Assembly (NCBI GenBank): GCA_030148525.1
Contig: JASBTH010000281.1
Location: 1 to 50,383 of the forward strand
DNA: 50,383 nt
Source of the DNA: Saprospiraceae bacterium
GTDB lineage: Bacteria; Bacteroidota; Bacteroidia; Chitinophagales; Saprospiraceae
Reading direction: 5' to 3'
Shown here: positions 32,494 to 40,400 of the stretch, in pieces
How the letters are laid out: each line of letters starts with the position of its first letter
Numbering within the stretch: position 1 is the first letter of the stretch
Program-made: the position numbers and the translations under genes
The notes under the pieces: model-generated
Database searches by the model: none
What the model was told of the DNA's origin: nothing
Seen by the model: only the letters and a program-made list of their open reading frames with translations

Positions 32494-33777
32494 ATGATAC
32501 GTTCTATAATAGCCCTGTTTGGCTGCCTCTTTTTGACGGTGGGTCTGAGCGCCCAGGTTGAGAAGGCCCAGAAGGGAACTTTTGCACTTACCAATGCCAC
32601 CATTGTGACGGTTACTAATGGTACGATCGAAGGTGGAACCCTCGTGATCCGGGACGGTCAAATTGCCGCATTGGGTAGTAACGTGACAGTACCCAGCGAT
32701 GCAACGACGATCGATTGTACGGATCACTTTATTTATCCCGGCATGATCGACGGAGGTACGACGCTTGGATTATCGGAGGTTGGGTCCGTTTCATTGACCA
32801 ATGATGCGAATGAGTTGGGTGAATTTACACCACACATGCAAGCATTAACGGCTGTAAACCCCAACTCGGTAGCTATTCCCGTTACGCGTGTGAATGGTGT
32901 AACATCAGTGATTACCGTACCAACCGGAGGTTTATTCCCGGGTACGGCAGCGTTGATCAATCTGGTAGGATACACCCCCGACCAGATGTACGCTGGATTT
33001 CAGGGTGTGGTAATGAATTTCCCCAATTCCGGCAAACGCGGATGGTGGGATCGTCGCTCTGAAGATGAGATCAAAAAGGCCTACGAGAAGAATTTGAAGG
33101 AGATCAACGATATCTGGGCTCAGGTAGAGTTATTTATGAAGGTAAAAGAAGGTGACGATGCACCTTACCGCCCCGAGATGGAAGCTATGATTCCGGTGAT
33201 GGAAGGCGATGCGGCGCTGATGATCGATGTAGATAAAGCAGCCGACATCAAAGCGGCCATTAAATGGGTGAAGGAACGCGAGATCCCCAACCCCATCTTT
33301 ACGGGCGTTGCGGAAGGCTGGCGTGTAGCTGAAGAGTTGGCTGAGGCTGGTATCCCGGTAATCACCGGGCCGGTACTGAGTACCCCGACGCGACCGTCGG
33401 ATCGTTACGACCGTCCTTACGCCAACGCGGGTATGATGCACGAAGCGGGTGTCAAAGTAGCCATCCGGACGAACGAAGCGGAGAATGTTCGCAACTTACC
33501 GTTTAATGCTGGTTTTGCTGCCACCTATGGCATGGGCAAGGAAGAGGCGTTGAAAGCGGTGACGATCAACCCTGCGCAGATCTTTGGCGTGGCTGACAAG
33601 CTAGGTTCTTTAGAAGTTGGCAAGACGGCTAATTTATTTGTCAGTACGGGTGACCCCTTCGAGATGAAGTCAGATATTGTATACCTGTTCATTGACGGGT
33701 ATCAGGTACCGATCGACAGTCGTCACATTCAATTGTACGAGGAATTCCTGGACCGCAGTCCGGGAGTACGGAAATAA
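32494..33777 (+). CDS. Exported amidohydrolase-like protein lacking the metal site (paralogue 3)
   Basis: A 427-residue exported amidohydrolase homologue (signal peptide 1-21, VGLSAQ). The beta-sandwich and barrel framework are kept (VIRDGQIAALG, YPGMIDGG, GSLEVGKTANLFVSTGDP), but after Asp86 the sequence reads GGTTLG, so both HxH histidines are gone, and the usual late Asp is replaced in AIRTNEAEN. It is the last gene of the operon and is followed by a hairpin and a terminator. Likely a non-catalytic partner of paralogue 2 or an enzyme with a different chemistry. Confidence 0.87.
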   Translation: MIRSIIALFGCLFLTVGLSAQVEKAQKGTFALTNATIVTVTNGTIEGGTLVIRDGQIAALGSNVTVPSDATTIDCTDHFIYPGMIDGGTTLGLSEVGSVSLTNDANELGEFTPHMQALTAVNPNSVAIPVTRVNGVTSVITVPTGGLFPGTAALINLVGYTPDQMYAGFQGVVMNFPNSGKRGWWDRRSEDEIKKAYEKNLKEINDIWAQVELFMKVKEGDDAPYRPEMEAMIPVMEGDAALMIDVDKAADIKAAIKWVKEREIPNPIFTGVAEGWRVAEELAEAGIPVITGPVLSTPTRPSDRYDRPYANAGMMHEAGVKVAIRTNEAENVRNLPFNAGFAATYGMGKEEALKAVTINPAQIFGVADKLGSLEVGKTANLFVSTGDPFEMKSDIVYLFIDGYQVPIDSRHIQLYEEFLDRSPGVRK

Positions 33778-33783
33778 ATACGG

Positions 33784-33801
33784 ATAGGACGAAAGTCCTA
33801 T
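33784..33801 (+). promoter_or_regulatory. GAAA-tetraloop hairpin in the 3' trailer
   Basis: ATAGGAC and GTCCTAT form a perfect 7-bp stem closed by a GAAA tetraloop, 7 bp after the stop codon of paralogue 3. GNRA loops are very stable in RNA, so this probably protects the 3' end or supports the terminator that follows. Confidence 0.45.
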
Positions 33802-33807
33802 GATTCT

Positions 33808-33845
33808 GAGCCTGGCCTTGTAATGGGGTTGGGCTCTTTTTATTT
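33808..33845 (+). terminator. Intrinsic terminator of the amidohydrolase operon
   Basis: GAGCC pairs with GGCTC, extended inward by G-U pairs, and is followed directly by TTTTTATTT. This is the only convincing plus-strand intrinsic terminator at the end of the operon. Confidence 0.6.
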
Positions 33846-33846
33846 C

Positions 33847-33883
33847 GCGATGGCATCGGGGATGCCATCCCCGATGCCATCGC
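33847..33883. repeat. 37-bp perfect palindrome beside the RAYT gene
   Basis: Two 18-bp arms (GCGATGGCATCGGGGATG and its exact inverse) flank a single C. The arms themselves contain GATGGCAT/GATGCCAT repeats. It starts 1 bp after the T tract of the amidohydrolase terminator and lies 98 bp before the RAYT start codon. A REP palindrome serving as substrate of the adjacent transposase is the natural reading; no second copy was found in the window. Confidence 0.75.
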
Positions 33884-33887
33884 AAAG

Positions 33888-33908
33888 TTTTCCACATTTT
33901 TATCCACA
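33888..33908 (+). promoter_or_regulatory. Pair of DnaA boxes (TTTTCCACA, TTATCCACA)
   Basis: TTTTCCACA (33888-33896) and the perfect consensus TTATCCACA (33900-33908) lie in the same orientation, start to start 12 bp apart, 4 bp after the palindrome. No dnaA, dnaN or AT-rich unwinding region is nearby, so this is not an origin. It may be a chance match, a DnaA-titration site or part of the RAYT control region. Confidence 0.4.
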
Positions 33909-33981
33909 ATTGGTCATCTGTCTGACTTTTCGTAGTTGCCTTTCTGCCTCAAAACCTTCTATTTACTACGAAATTTTACCC

Positions 33982-34716
33982 ATGTTCGTACTACCTCATC
34001 TTCGTGAAAAATTATTTCACGCAACGCTCGAAGAAAATTTTGTCTTCCATATTTACAATAGAAGCAACAATAGCGAGGTGATTTTCCCTAATAATGCTAA
34101 TTGCCTTTATTTCATGTCTAAGCTCGATTACTATTTAGGAGGCTTTTTGGACCTGTATGCATATTGCTTACTCCCAAATCATTTTCACCTATTGGTGCAA
34201 ATCAAAAGCAAAGAAGAAATACTAATCAACCTGAAATCTAAAAAGCGTCATGACATTACGCTTTCAAAAAAAGAAAAAGACTTTTTATCTGATCCGCATT
34301 CCGATAACATCCCTTTACTCATCTCCAGCCAATTCCGGCGCTTCTTCATCGCTTACTCCCAAATGTTCAATAAAATGTACGGGCGCCACGGATCCGTTTT
34401 TCAAAAGCCCTTCAAACGACTTCTCGTCGTTAATCCGGAATACATGAATTACCTCCTGTACTACATCCACACCAACCCGCAAAAGCACGACCTAGTCGAT
34501 GACTTTCGGGAATGGGCCTGGAACTCCTACCATGCCTACGAAGGATATACTCAACCCTGGCTAAACACCTACGAACCTACCTCCTGGTTCGAAAATCGAG
34601 AAGCCCTGCTGGCCTATCACCAACAGGGCCCCTATGGCGTAAAACCTATCCCTGAATCCTGGCTGGAAGGAGACTCTAGCCAATCACCGATTTCAGATAT
34701 TCCTGTACTTGACTAG
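33982..34716 (+). CDS. REP-associated tyrosine transposase (RAYT, Y1_Tnp/TnpA_REP)
   Basis: A 244-residue single-strand DNA transposase of the IS200/IS605 Y1 type. The HUH metal motif is His67-Phe-His69 (YCLLPNHFHLLVQ) and Tyr125 in FIAYSQMFNKMYGRHG is the likely nucleophile; QKPFKR and YYIHTNPQKHDLVDDF complete the RAYT pattern. The start MFVLPHLREKLF was chosen since the longer reading runs through the 37-bp palindrome. Base composition of the first two thirds is visibly more A/T-rich than the neighbours, a sign of transfer. RAYTs are domesticated, single-copy enzymes that spread REP palindromes. The gene's end overlaps trhO by 41 bp. Confidence 0.9.
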   Translation: MFVLPHLREKLFHATLEENFVFHIYNRSNNSEVIFPNNANCLYFMSKLDYYLGGFLDLYAYCLLPNHFHLLVQIKSKEEILINLKSKKRHDITLSKKEKDFLSDPHSDNIPLLISSQFRRFFIAYSQMFNKMYGRHGSVFQKPFKRLLVVNPEYMNYLLYYIHTNPQKHDLVDDFREWAWNSYHAYEGYTQPWLNTYEPTSWFENREALLAYHQQGPYGVKPIPESWLEGDSSQSPISDIPVLD

Positions 34717-35767
34717 TTTCACTCAGTCCTGCACCCTTGCGTGCAGCTTTATACCGGCCTTTACCAAATTTCTTGCCGTTAAATTCAATCTGATCTCGAA
34801 GTTCCGACTGCTTTTCTTCAGGTAATTTGAGAAAGTCTGAACAAGTTGCCGAACAGCAATCGTCATATTTTTCAGCACACTCATCGCACTGGATGAACAG
34901 AATATGACAGGCATCATTAGCGCAATCCTTATGGGCATCACATGGCTTACCACACTGATGGCATTCCGAAATGATCTCTTCACTGATGCGTTCGCCCAGA
35001 CGCTCGTCGAATACGAAGTTTTTTCCGCGAAAGCGGATGGGTAAACCCTGTTCCTTACACTGGCGGGCATACTCGATGATCCCTCCGTCGATCATATATA
35101 CTTTTTCAAAGCCCTTGTGCAGGTAGTAGGCACTAGCCTTCTCACACCGGATACCACCGGTACAGTACATGATCAACGGCTTATCCTTCTTCGATTCCAG
35201 CATTTCCTCAACAATCGGGAGAGCCTCCCGGAAGGTCTCTACATCCGGGCAGATGGCGCCTTCAAAATGACCGACCTCACTCTCGTAGTGATTGCGCATA
35301 TCGATGACCACCGTTTCGGGATTGTCCATCAGTTCATTAACCTCCCGGGCACTGAGGTGCTGCCCGCGTTTGGTCACATCGAAGGTGGCATCATCCAGAC
35401 CATCGGCCACGATTTTCTCGCGTACCTTGATCTTGAGTTTGTAAAAAGACTTTCCGTCGTCATCAATGGCAATATTGAACCGAATACCCTCCGTCCAGGG
35501 AAAGGTCGTTTCCAGGTATTCACGAAGATTATTCAAATGGGCAGTCGGGATGGATATCTGCCCGTTAATGCCTTCTTTAGCTACGTAGATGCGACCACAT
35601 ACGCCCAATTCATCCAGACCGGCGAATAATTGATTCCGAAACTGGCGCGGGTTTTCCAAATTGTGGTAACGGTAAAAAGAAAGCGTCGTGCGATCTTCAT
35701 CAGATTCGAGCATACGACGCTTGAGCTCCTCGCTATTTACGAGGTTGTACAAACGTTTGCGTTTCAT
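34676..35767 (-). CDS. trhO: tRNA uridine(34) hydroxylase TrhO (rhodanese-like)
   Basis: A 363-residue cytoplasmic enzyme (formerly YceA) that forms 5-hydroxyuridine at the wobble position of tRNA. N-terminal domain about 1-130 (YVAKEGINGQISIP), rhodanese domain about 135-240 with the active Cys202 in YCTGGIRCEK, and a cysteine-rich C-terminal part (about 275-315, CHQCGKPCDAHKDC, QCDECAEKY, CCSATC) that probably binds zinc. The ATG at 35767 (MKRKRLYNLV) was chosen over an upstream start because the promoter and a repeat lie between them. It converges on the RAYT gene, whose last 13 codons overlap its end. Confidence 0.94.
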   Translation of the reverse strand: MKRKRLYNLVNSEELKRRMLESDEDRTTLSFYRYHNLENPRQFRNQLFAGLDELGVCGRIYVAKEGINGQISIPTAHLNNLREYLETTFPWTEGIRFNIAIDDDGKSFYKLKIKVREKIVADGLDDATFDVTKRGQHLSAREVNELMDNPETVVIDMRNHYESEVGHFEGAICPDVETFREALPIVEEMLESKKDKPLIMYCTGGIRCEKASAYYLHKGFEKVYMIDGGIIEYARQCKEQGLPIRFRGKNFVFDERLGERISEEIISECHQCGKPCDAHKDCANDACHILFIQCDECAEKYDDCCSATCSDFLKLPEEKQSELRDQIEFNGKKFGKGRYKAARKGAGLSETSQVQEYLKSVIG

Positions 35768-35853
35768 AAGCTGATTGGTACGCGTTAACAAATGCCACCA
35801 ATATGGTGGTTGAGCAAGTTGCAGGCTTGCCGCCCGTACGGACAGAAAACTGC

Positions 35854-35885
35854 TATACCAACAACGAAGTGGTTTGGTGTCCCAA
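35854..35885 (+). repeat. Hybrid half-copy of the 73-bp palindromic element
   Basis: The first 22 nt (TATACCAACAACGAAGTGGT + TT) match the inverse of the right arm of copy 1 at 21 of 22 positions, but the next bases GGTGTCCCAA follow the left-arm side of the centre (GGAGTCCCAG). So this copy joins the right-type arm to the left-type centre and then stops. It lies within the predicted 5' leader of trhO. Confidence 0.75.
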
Positions 35886-35903
35886 CCCCCTTCATTGAAC
35901 TGG

Positions 35904-35935
35904 CAAATATACACGCATTTTTTGCCTTTACGCAA
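35904..35935 (-). promoter_or_regulatory. trhO promoter (TTG-N21-TATATTTG)
   Basis: On the minus strand TTG (35935-35933) and TATATTTG (35911-35904) are spaced by 21 nt, within the range known for Bacteroidota. The transcript would start near 35897 and include the half palindromic element in a leader of about 130 nt. Confidence 0.6.
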
Positions 35936-36178
35936 GTTCCTTCATGACCAGGCTATGCACTCCATCCAACTTATCGCCTATACGGTCAGGAATAGTCGCC
36001 ATATGAAAAAAACAGAAATTACTTTGATTTTAATATTTTAATAGGTAGCTTGTATTCAGCAATTTACAGCATCTCTCCACACTTTCTTCCCGTGATCATA
36101 CGTCGCTGACTCTCCCGTGAACCTGTCCAGTACAGATAGGAAACTAAGTTACTTACTTCTCTCTAAACGTGCTACAAT

Positions 36179-36640
36179 ATGAATCGCCGGGTACAACTAT
36201 TTGACTCCTTTACCGGCCTCACTCCCCCCGAACGAGCCGCTGTGGTACAGCTTATAAGCCAAACCAGCGACTCCACGAATGGAGAAGAAATTGCAGAGGC
36301 CCTCGATTATGCGCTGAAGAACCGCCCCTCCTTCGGTGGCTACATCTTTACCCTGTGGGAAAACGACCAGGTCATCTCCTGTGTGGTGGTCAATCAAACG
36401 GGTATGGGGCCCTATAATCCAGGCTACGTGCTGGTATATGCCGTGCTTCATCCTGATTACCTCGAGGAAGAAGACCTACTGCAGGACTTGGTCCAACGTG
36501 CCGTGCGCCACGCCAAAGGCGAAATCGCCATGCACCTGCGTCCCAACAATCCGGGAATCGATCTCTTCAAGCGCCTCGGTTTTACCGAAAAATACGTGGA
36601 GCTGCGCCTAAACCCCAAAGTCCGTGCAGCAGCGGGATAG
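36179..36640 (+). CDS. GNAT-family N-acetyltransferase
   Basis: A soluble 153-residue protein with the GNAT fold: N-terminal helices (1-50), the central strands (FGGYIFTLWENDQVISCVVV, then YVLVYAVLHPDYLEEEDLLQ, where acetyl-CoA binds) and the closing AMHLRPNNPGIDLFKRLGFT, typical of the family C-terminus. The usual Q/RxxGxG/A loop is poorly kept, so acetyl-CoA binding is likely but not proved. The acceptor is unknown. A hairpin terminator follows 33 bp after the stop. Confidence 0.8.
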   Translation: MNRRVQLFDSFTGLTPPERAAVVQLISQTSDSTNGEEIAEALDYALKNRPSFGGYIFTLWENDQVISCVVVNQTGMGPYNPGYVLVYAVLHPDYLEEEDLLQDLVQRAVRHAKGEIAMHLRPNNPGIDLFKRLGFTEKYVELRLNPKVRAAAG

Positions 36641-36673
36641 TCGTATGTTAGATTCCTGAGTTCTGGGCTTAAA

Positions 36674-36697
36674 AAAGACGCGATGCATCACGTCTTT
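36674..36697 (+). terminator. Hairpin after the GNAT gene
   Basis: AAAGACG pairs with CGTCTTT, and the 10-nt loop contains the self-complementary GATGCATC. The T run is only three bases beyond the stem, so termination is probably weak, and the next gene may be partly read through. Confidence 0.5.
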
Positions 36698-36710
36698 ACA
36701 GGTGCCATGC

Positions 36711-36731
36711 CCGTGAACCGTTAACCGTGAA
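36711..36731. repeat. Heptamer array CCGTGAA (3 units)
   Basis: CCGTGAA, CCGTTAA, CCGTGAA in exact 7-bp register, followed by CCTTCTA. It lies 10 bp before the glycosylase start codon. Another member of the intergenic heptad family. Confidence 0.55.
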
Positions 36732-36740
36732 CCTTCTAGT

Positions 36741-37352
36741 ATGCAGGCAATTCGCGACCATTTAGCAACTGACCCCGTTCTTCGACCACTGTTAGATAAG
36801 TACAAACTGCCCGACCGGTCCGGTCCGGCTGAAAAGGCCTACCCCGCCCTTGTCCGTTCCATCATCTTCCAGCAACTATCCGTAAAGGCGGCCGGTACCA
36901 TTTACGGCCGCTTCCTCGACCTTTTCCCCTCCGATCACCCCGATCCGGATCATTTGTTAACCCTGTCTATAGAAGACCTGCGCAGCGCCGGGCTTTCCCG
37001 CCAAAAAGCCCGCTACGTACAAAATGTAGCCCGCTTTTTTCTGGAAGAGAATTTGCTTCATGAAACCTGGAAAAACCACCCGCCCAAGGCAATTATCGAC
37101 CACCTCACCCAAATCAAGGGCGTAGGCGAGTGGACAGTCCAGATGTTATTGATCGGAGCACTTCGCCATCCGGATATTTTTCCTGTGAAAGACCAGGGAA
37201 TACGGGTTGGGATGTCCCAATTGTATCAACTTCCCAAGCTTCCCCCTAAGAAACTGGATGCTCGATTACTGACTATCTCGGAGGCCTGGCGCCCCTATCG
37301 ATCCTTCGCTTGCTTTTATATTTGGCAGTGGAAAGACAATCCTCCGGTCTAG
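36741..37352 (+). CDS. AlkA-type DNA-3-methyladenine glycosylase
   Basis: A 203-residue HhH-GPD superfamily enzyme that removes alkylated bases from DNA. The helix-hairpin-helix is at about 122-134 (LTQIKGVGEWTVQ) and the catalytic Asp is Asp151 (FPVKDQGIRVGM). The N-terminal TATA-like domain of E. coli AlkA is missing, as in the short AlkA/MAG group. The FeS-cluster cysteines of EndoIII/MutY are absent. The ATG at 36741 lies directly after the heptad array and the hairpin of the GNAT gene. Confidence 0.9.
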   Translation: MQAIRDHLATDPVLRPLLDKYKLPDRSGPAEKAYPALVRSIIFQQLSVKAAGTIYGRFLDLFPSDHPDPDHLLTLSIEDLRSAGLSRQKARYVQNVARFFLEENLLHETWKNHPPKAIIDHLTQIKGVGEWTVQMLLIGALRHPDIFPVKDQGIRVGMSQLYQLPKLPPKKLDARLLTISEAWRPYRSFACFYIWQWKDNPPV

Positions 37353-37518
37353 CCTTTTCATCTTGGCCTTCCGGCAAAAAGCGACTTCTCGGCACTCAAC
37401 TCTTGAAAACGGATTTTTCTGGTCCCCGGTAATGGATTGACCACCTCAATTGCATTTCGTAAGCGGTATATTCGTATTTTTATGAGTCATTGCCCCACCA
37501 TTGAATACACGAGCGACT

Positions 37519-38478
37519 ATGACACAGGAACGAATCATTGGCGAGTACTCCGGCCCCGAACCAGGGCCTCTGCTCGTATGTTTTGGTGGCATGCACGGTA
37601 ACGAAACTGCTGGCATCGAAGCTCTCTCTATCCTGTTCGAGCTCATTAAAAATGAACCTAACCTCAATCCCGATTTTCGCTTTTTCGGACACATGATCGG
37701 CATTAGGGGCAACCTGCAGGCCATTAAAGCCGGCCGACGTTATGTTCAGAAGGACCTCAACCGGCAATGGACTCAAGACAATGTAAACCGCATCTTGTCT
37801 ACTCCCCGCCATCTATTAGAAGCCGAAGACCTCGAGATCGCCGACATTCTCCATTTGATCAACCAACGAGTCGATGCTATTCAACCGGAACGGGTTATCT
37901 TTCTCGATCTCCACACCACCACCGCCTACGGCGGCATCTTTTCCGTTGCCACTGATGACCCGGAGAGCATTCGTCTGGGAGTCGAAATGCATGCCCCCGT
38001 CATCAAAGGATTGTTGAAAGGAATCTCCGGGACCACCCTCCATTTCTTCTCCAGGGAGCATTTCCATCCCGATACAATAGCTATTACCTTCGAATCAGGT
38101 CAGCACCAAGAACACCTGTCGGTAAACCGGGCTATTGCCGCGACAATCAACTGCATGCGGTCGGCCGGCCTGGTCCTGGCCGAAGACGTAGAAAATCGCC
38201 ACGATAAATTGTTGATCGATTACTCCGACGGCCTTCCCAAAGTCGCCGAGTTTATCATGCGGCATACCATAGAACCGGACGACAATTTTGTGATGCGGCC
38301 GGGCTACAAAAACTTCCAGGAAGTACGAAAAGGGGAAATTCTCGCACAGGACCGCTCGGGGCCCATACGGGCCATCTGCGACGGACGCATATTGATGCCC
38401 CTTTACCAGGAGCAGGGAGACGACGGCTTCTTTTTGATAAGAGCCGTCTCAGCTGCGAAAGCAGTCATGAGGTCGTAG
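37519..38478 (+). CDS. Succinylglutamate desuccinylase/aspartoacylase-family zinc hydrolase
   Basis: A 319-residue M14-like deacylase. Zinc ligands are His26 and Glu29 in GGMHGNETAG and His132 in FLDLHTTTAYG; IRGNLQA and KDLNRQW bind the substrate carboxylate, and the catalytic Glu is probably the one in ITFESGQHQ (about 195). The C-terminal 100 residues form a beta domain as in AstE/AspA. The ATG at 37519 was preferred to an upstream TTG. No other arginine-catabolism gene is near, so the natural acyl-amino acid is unknown. Confidence 0.87.
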   Translation: MTQERIIGEYSGPEPGPLLVCFGGMHGNETAGIEALSILFELIKNEPNLNPDFRFFGHMIGIRGNLQAIKAGRRYVQKDLNRQWTQDNVNRILSTPRHLLEAEDLEIADILHLINQRVDAIQPERVIFLDLHTTTAYGGIFSVATDDPESIRLGVEMHAPVIKGLLKGISGTTLHFFSREHFHPDTIAITFESGQHQEHLSVNRAIAATINCMRSAGLVLAEDVENRHDKLLIDYSDGLPKVAEFIMRHTIEPDDNFVMRPGYKNFQEVRKGEILAQDRSGPIRAICDGRILMPLYQEQGDDGFFLIRAVSAAKAVMRS

Positions 38479-38521
38479 TCAGGATTATCGAGAGGAAGGC
38501 ATCCAGTGATATACATCCCCT

Positions 38522-40285
38522 TTAATCATTCTCAACAGCCTCCACAAACTGCATATCGTAAAGTTGGCGATAATGACCATCTTCTTTACGCAAGAGTTCT
38601 TCGTGGGAACCGATCTCCTGCACTTCACCGTGGTGCAAAACCATAATCTTATCGGCGTGCTGGATGGTCGACAAGCGGTGGGCAATAATGATTGATGTGC
38701 GTTTGGTGATGAGTTTTTCGATAGCGTACTGGATGACCGATTCGGTCTCTGGATCCACCGAGGAAGTCGCTTCGTCGAGGACCAGAATATCGGGATTAAA
38801 CACTAATGCCCGCACAAAAGAAATCAACTGCCGCTGCCCCATCGACAGCGTCGCTCCTCGTTCCATCACCTTATAATCGTACCCTCCGGGGAGCTTTTCA
38901 ATGAATTCGTGTGCACCAATCATCTTGGCTGCTTCTATAACCTCCTCCCGGCTGATTTCCGAGTCTCGTAGTGTGATATTCTCCAAAACCGAACCCCCGA
39001 ATAAAAAGACATCCTGCAACACAATCGCAATGCGACGCCGGTAGGAAAACAACTCATAGTCACGTATATCCTCACCGTCAATATGGATAGCACCTTTCTG
39101 AATCTCGTAAAAGCGATTCAGGATATTGATAATAGTCGTTTTCCCCGACCCCGTACTACCGACAATGGCCATCGTTTCCCCGGGATTCACCCGGAAGGAA
39201 ATATCCTTTAAGACCCAGTCACGCGCCGAATACGCGAACCAAACTTGGTCGAAGGAAATATCACCTTCGAGCTTTTCCGGCTTTTGGGTGCCGACATTAT
39301 CGATCTTATCGGTACGGTCCAATACACCAAATACACGGTCGGCTGCTACCAAACCCATCTGCAGCGTATTGAACTTATCCGCCAGCATCCGCATCGGACG
39401 GAACAGCATATTCAGGTAAATCGGGAAAGCAACAAGGGCACCCAGGGTCACATCATCGGCAATCACACCCCGTGCACCCCACCATACCATTAAGCCCAGC
39501 GAAGCTGCCGCAATTATATCCACTACCGGAAAGAAAACGGCGTAATACAGAATGGAATTCAGGTTAGCCTGGGTGTATTCCCGGTTAATCGTCCGGAAAC
39601 GCTGTGCTTCTTCTTCTTCCGAATTAAAGACCTGTACGATACGCATGCCTGAAATACGCTCTTGTAAAAAAGCATTCATCCGCTGTATCTGGGTCCGCAC
39701 CGTTTGGTATGCTTTCTTTACCTTTTCCTTGAAAATGTAGGTGGCAATCAGCAGGAATGGCATGGTGATCAGGCAGATCAGGGTCAGTTTCCAACTCGTG
39801 TAGAACATAATCCCCAAAACAGCAAACAGCGTTAACAAGTCGGCCACAATAGTGATCACTCCCTGGGAAAAAACAGTATTGATAGTTTCAATATCGTTGA
39901 TCGTTCGGGTGGTGGACGTACCAATGGCCGTGCGGTCGAAGTACTTTAGCTTCAGGCTGCTGATCTGTTTAAAGACATTAACCCGAAGATCACGGATCAC
40001 GGATTGCCCCAATAAATTGGTGGTGAAAATGAAAAAGTACTGCAGAATGGCATGTACAAATAGTACGCCCACAAAAACCAGCGCCATGCGGGTCAGGCCC
40101 GGAATATCGTACTTGAAGATGTAGTCATCCACCATTACCTTCACAAGGTAGGGACGCAGTGTTGCCAACGGAGCCAGTACAATAGCCAATACGGCCGCGC
40201 CAATAAAGATGGTACGGTAGGGCTTAGCCAGTGACAACACGCGGCCAAGCAGTTGGTAGTCAAACCGTTTATTAGGTGTAGCCAA
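38522..40285 (-). CDS. MsbA-like ABC exporter (fused membrane and ATPase domains)
   Basis: A 587-residue half-transporter that works as a homodimer in the inner membrane. Six helices occupy about 20-310. The nucleotide-binding domain (about 340-575) shows Walker A GSTGSGKTT, the signature LSMGQRQL, Walker B ILVLDEATSSVD and the switch His in IIAHRLST. By similarity it flips lipid A or exports amphipathic drugs; the variant signature LSMGQ is common in this Bacteroidota group. It stands alone, 43 bp from the convergent aspartoacylase-like gene. Confidence 0.93.
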   Translation of the reverse strand: MATPNKRFDYQLLGRVLSLAKPYRTIFIGAAVLAIVLAPLATLRPYLVKVMVDDYIFKYDIPGLTRMALVFVGVLFVHAILQYFFIFTTNLLGQSVIRDLRVNVFKQISSLKLKYFDRTAIGTSTTRTINDIETINTVFSQGVITIVADLLTLFAVLGIMFYTSWKLTLICLITMPFLLIATYIFKEKVKKAYQTVRTQIQRMNAFLQERISGMRIVQVFNSEEEEAQRFRTINREYTQANLNSILYYAVFFPVVDIIAAASLGLMVWWGARGVIADDVTLGALVAFPIYLNMLFRPMRMLADKFNTLQMGLVAADRVFGVLDRTDKIDNVGTQKPEKLEGDISFDQVWFAYSARDWVLKDISFRVNPGETMAIVGSTGSGKTTIINILNRFYEIQKGAIHIDGEDIRDYELFSYRRRIAIVLQDVFLFGGSVLENITLRDSEISREEVIEAAKMIGAHEFIEKLPGGYDYKVMERGATLSMGQRQLISFVRALVFNPDILVLDEATSSVDPETESVIQYAIEKLITKRTSIIIAHRLSTIQHADKIMVLHHGEVQEIGSHEELLRKEDGHYRQLYDMQFVEAVEND

Positions 40286-40400
40286 TATGAGGACCTTTGT
40301 AGGTGATCAAAGAAAGCAAAGCGCTATCGAAGATAGGCGATTCAAATGACTTAAAGGGAACAGCGCGCAGCCCGAATAGGTTTAGCGGAAACTTCAGGCT

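Larger units (their letters stand above)
35768..36178. other. Divergent intergenic region of trhO and the GNAT gene
   Basis: The 411-bp gap holds, left to right, a small palindrome CCACCA-ATA-TGGTGG (35795-35809), the half-copy of the 73-bp element, the trhO promoter, and an A/T-rich stretch (36005-36060) that probably includes the GNAT promoter, although only the imperfect box TACTTTG was found there. No coding sequence is supported. Confidence 0.5.

Noticed and set aside
33847-33908. Replication origin
   Set aside because: Only two DnaA boxes, no AT-rich unwinding element, and neither dnaA nor dnaN nearby.
33823-33981. N-terminal extension of the RAYT protein
   Set aside because: It reads through the 37-bp palindrome and DnaA-box-like sites and gives a low-complexity peptide (MASGMPSPMPS) not found in the family.
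35768-35935. N-terminal extension of TrhO by 56 residues
   Set aside because: It would translate the half palindromic element and the promoter; the family N-terminus begins at MKRKRLYN.
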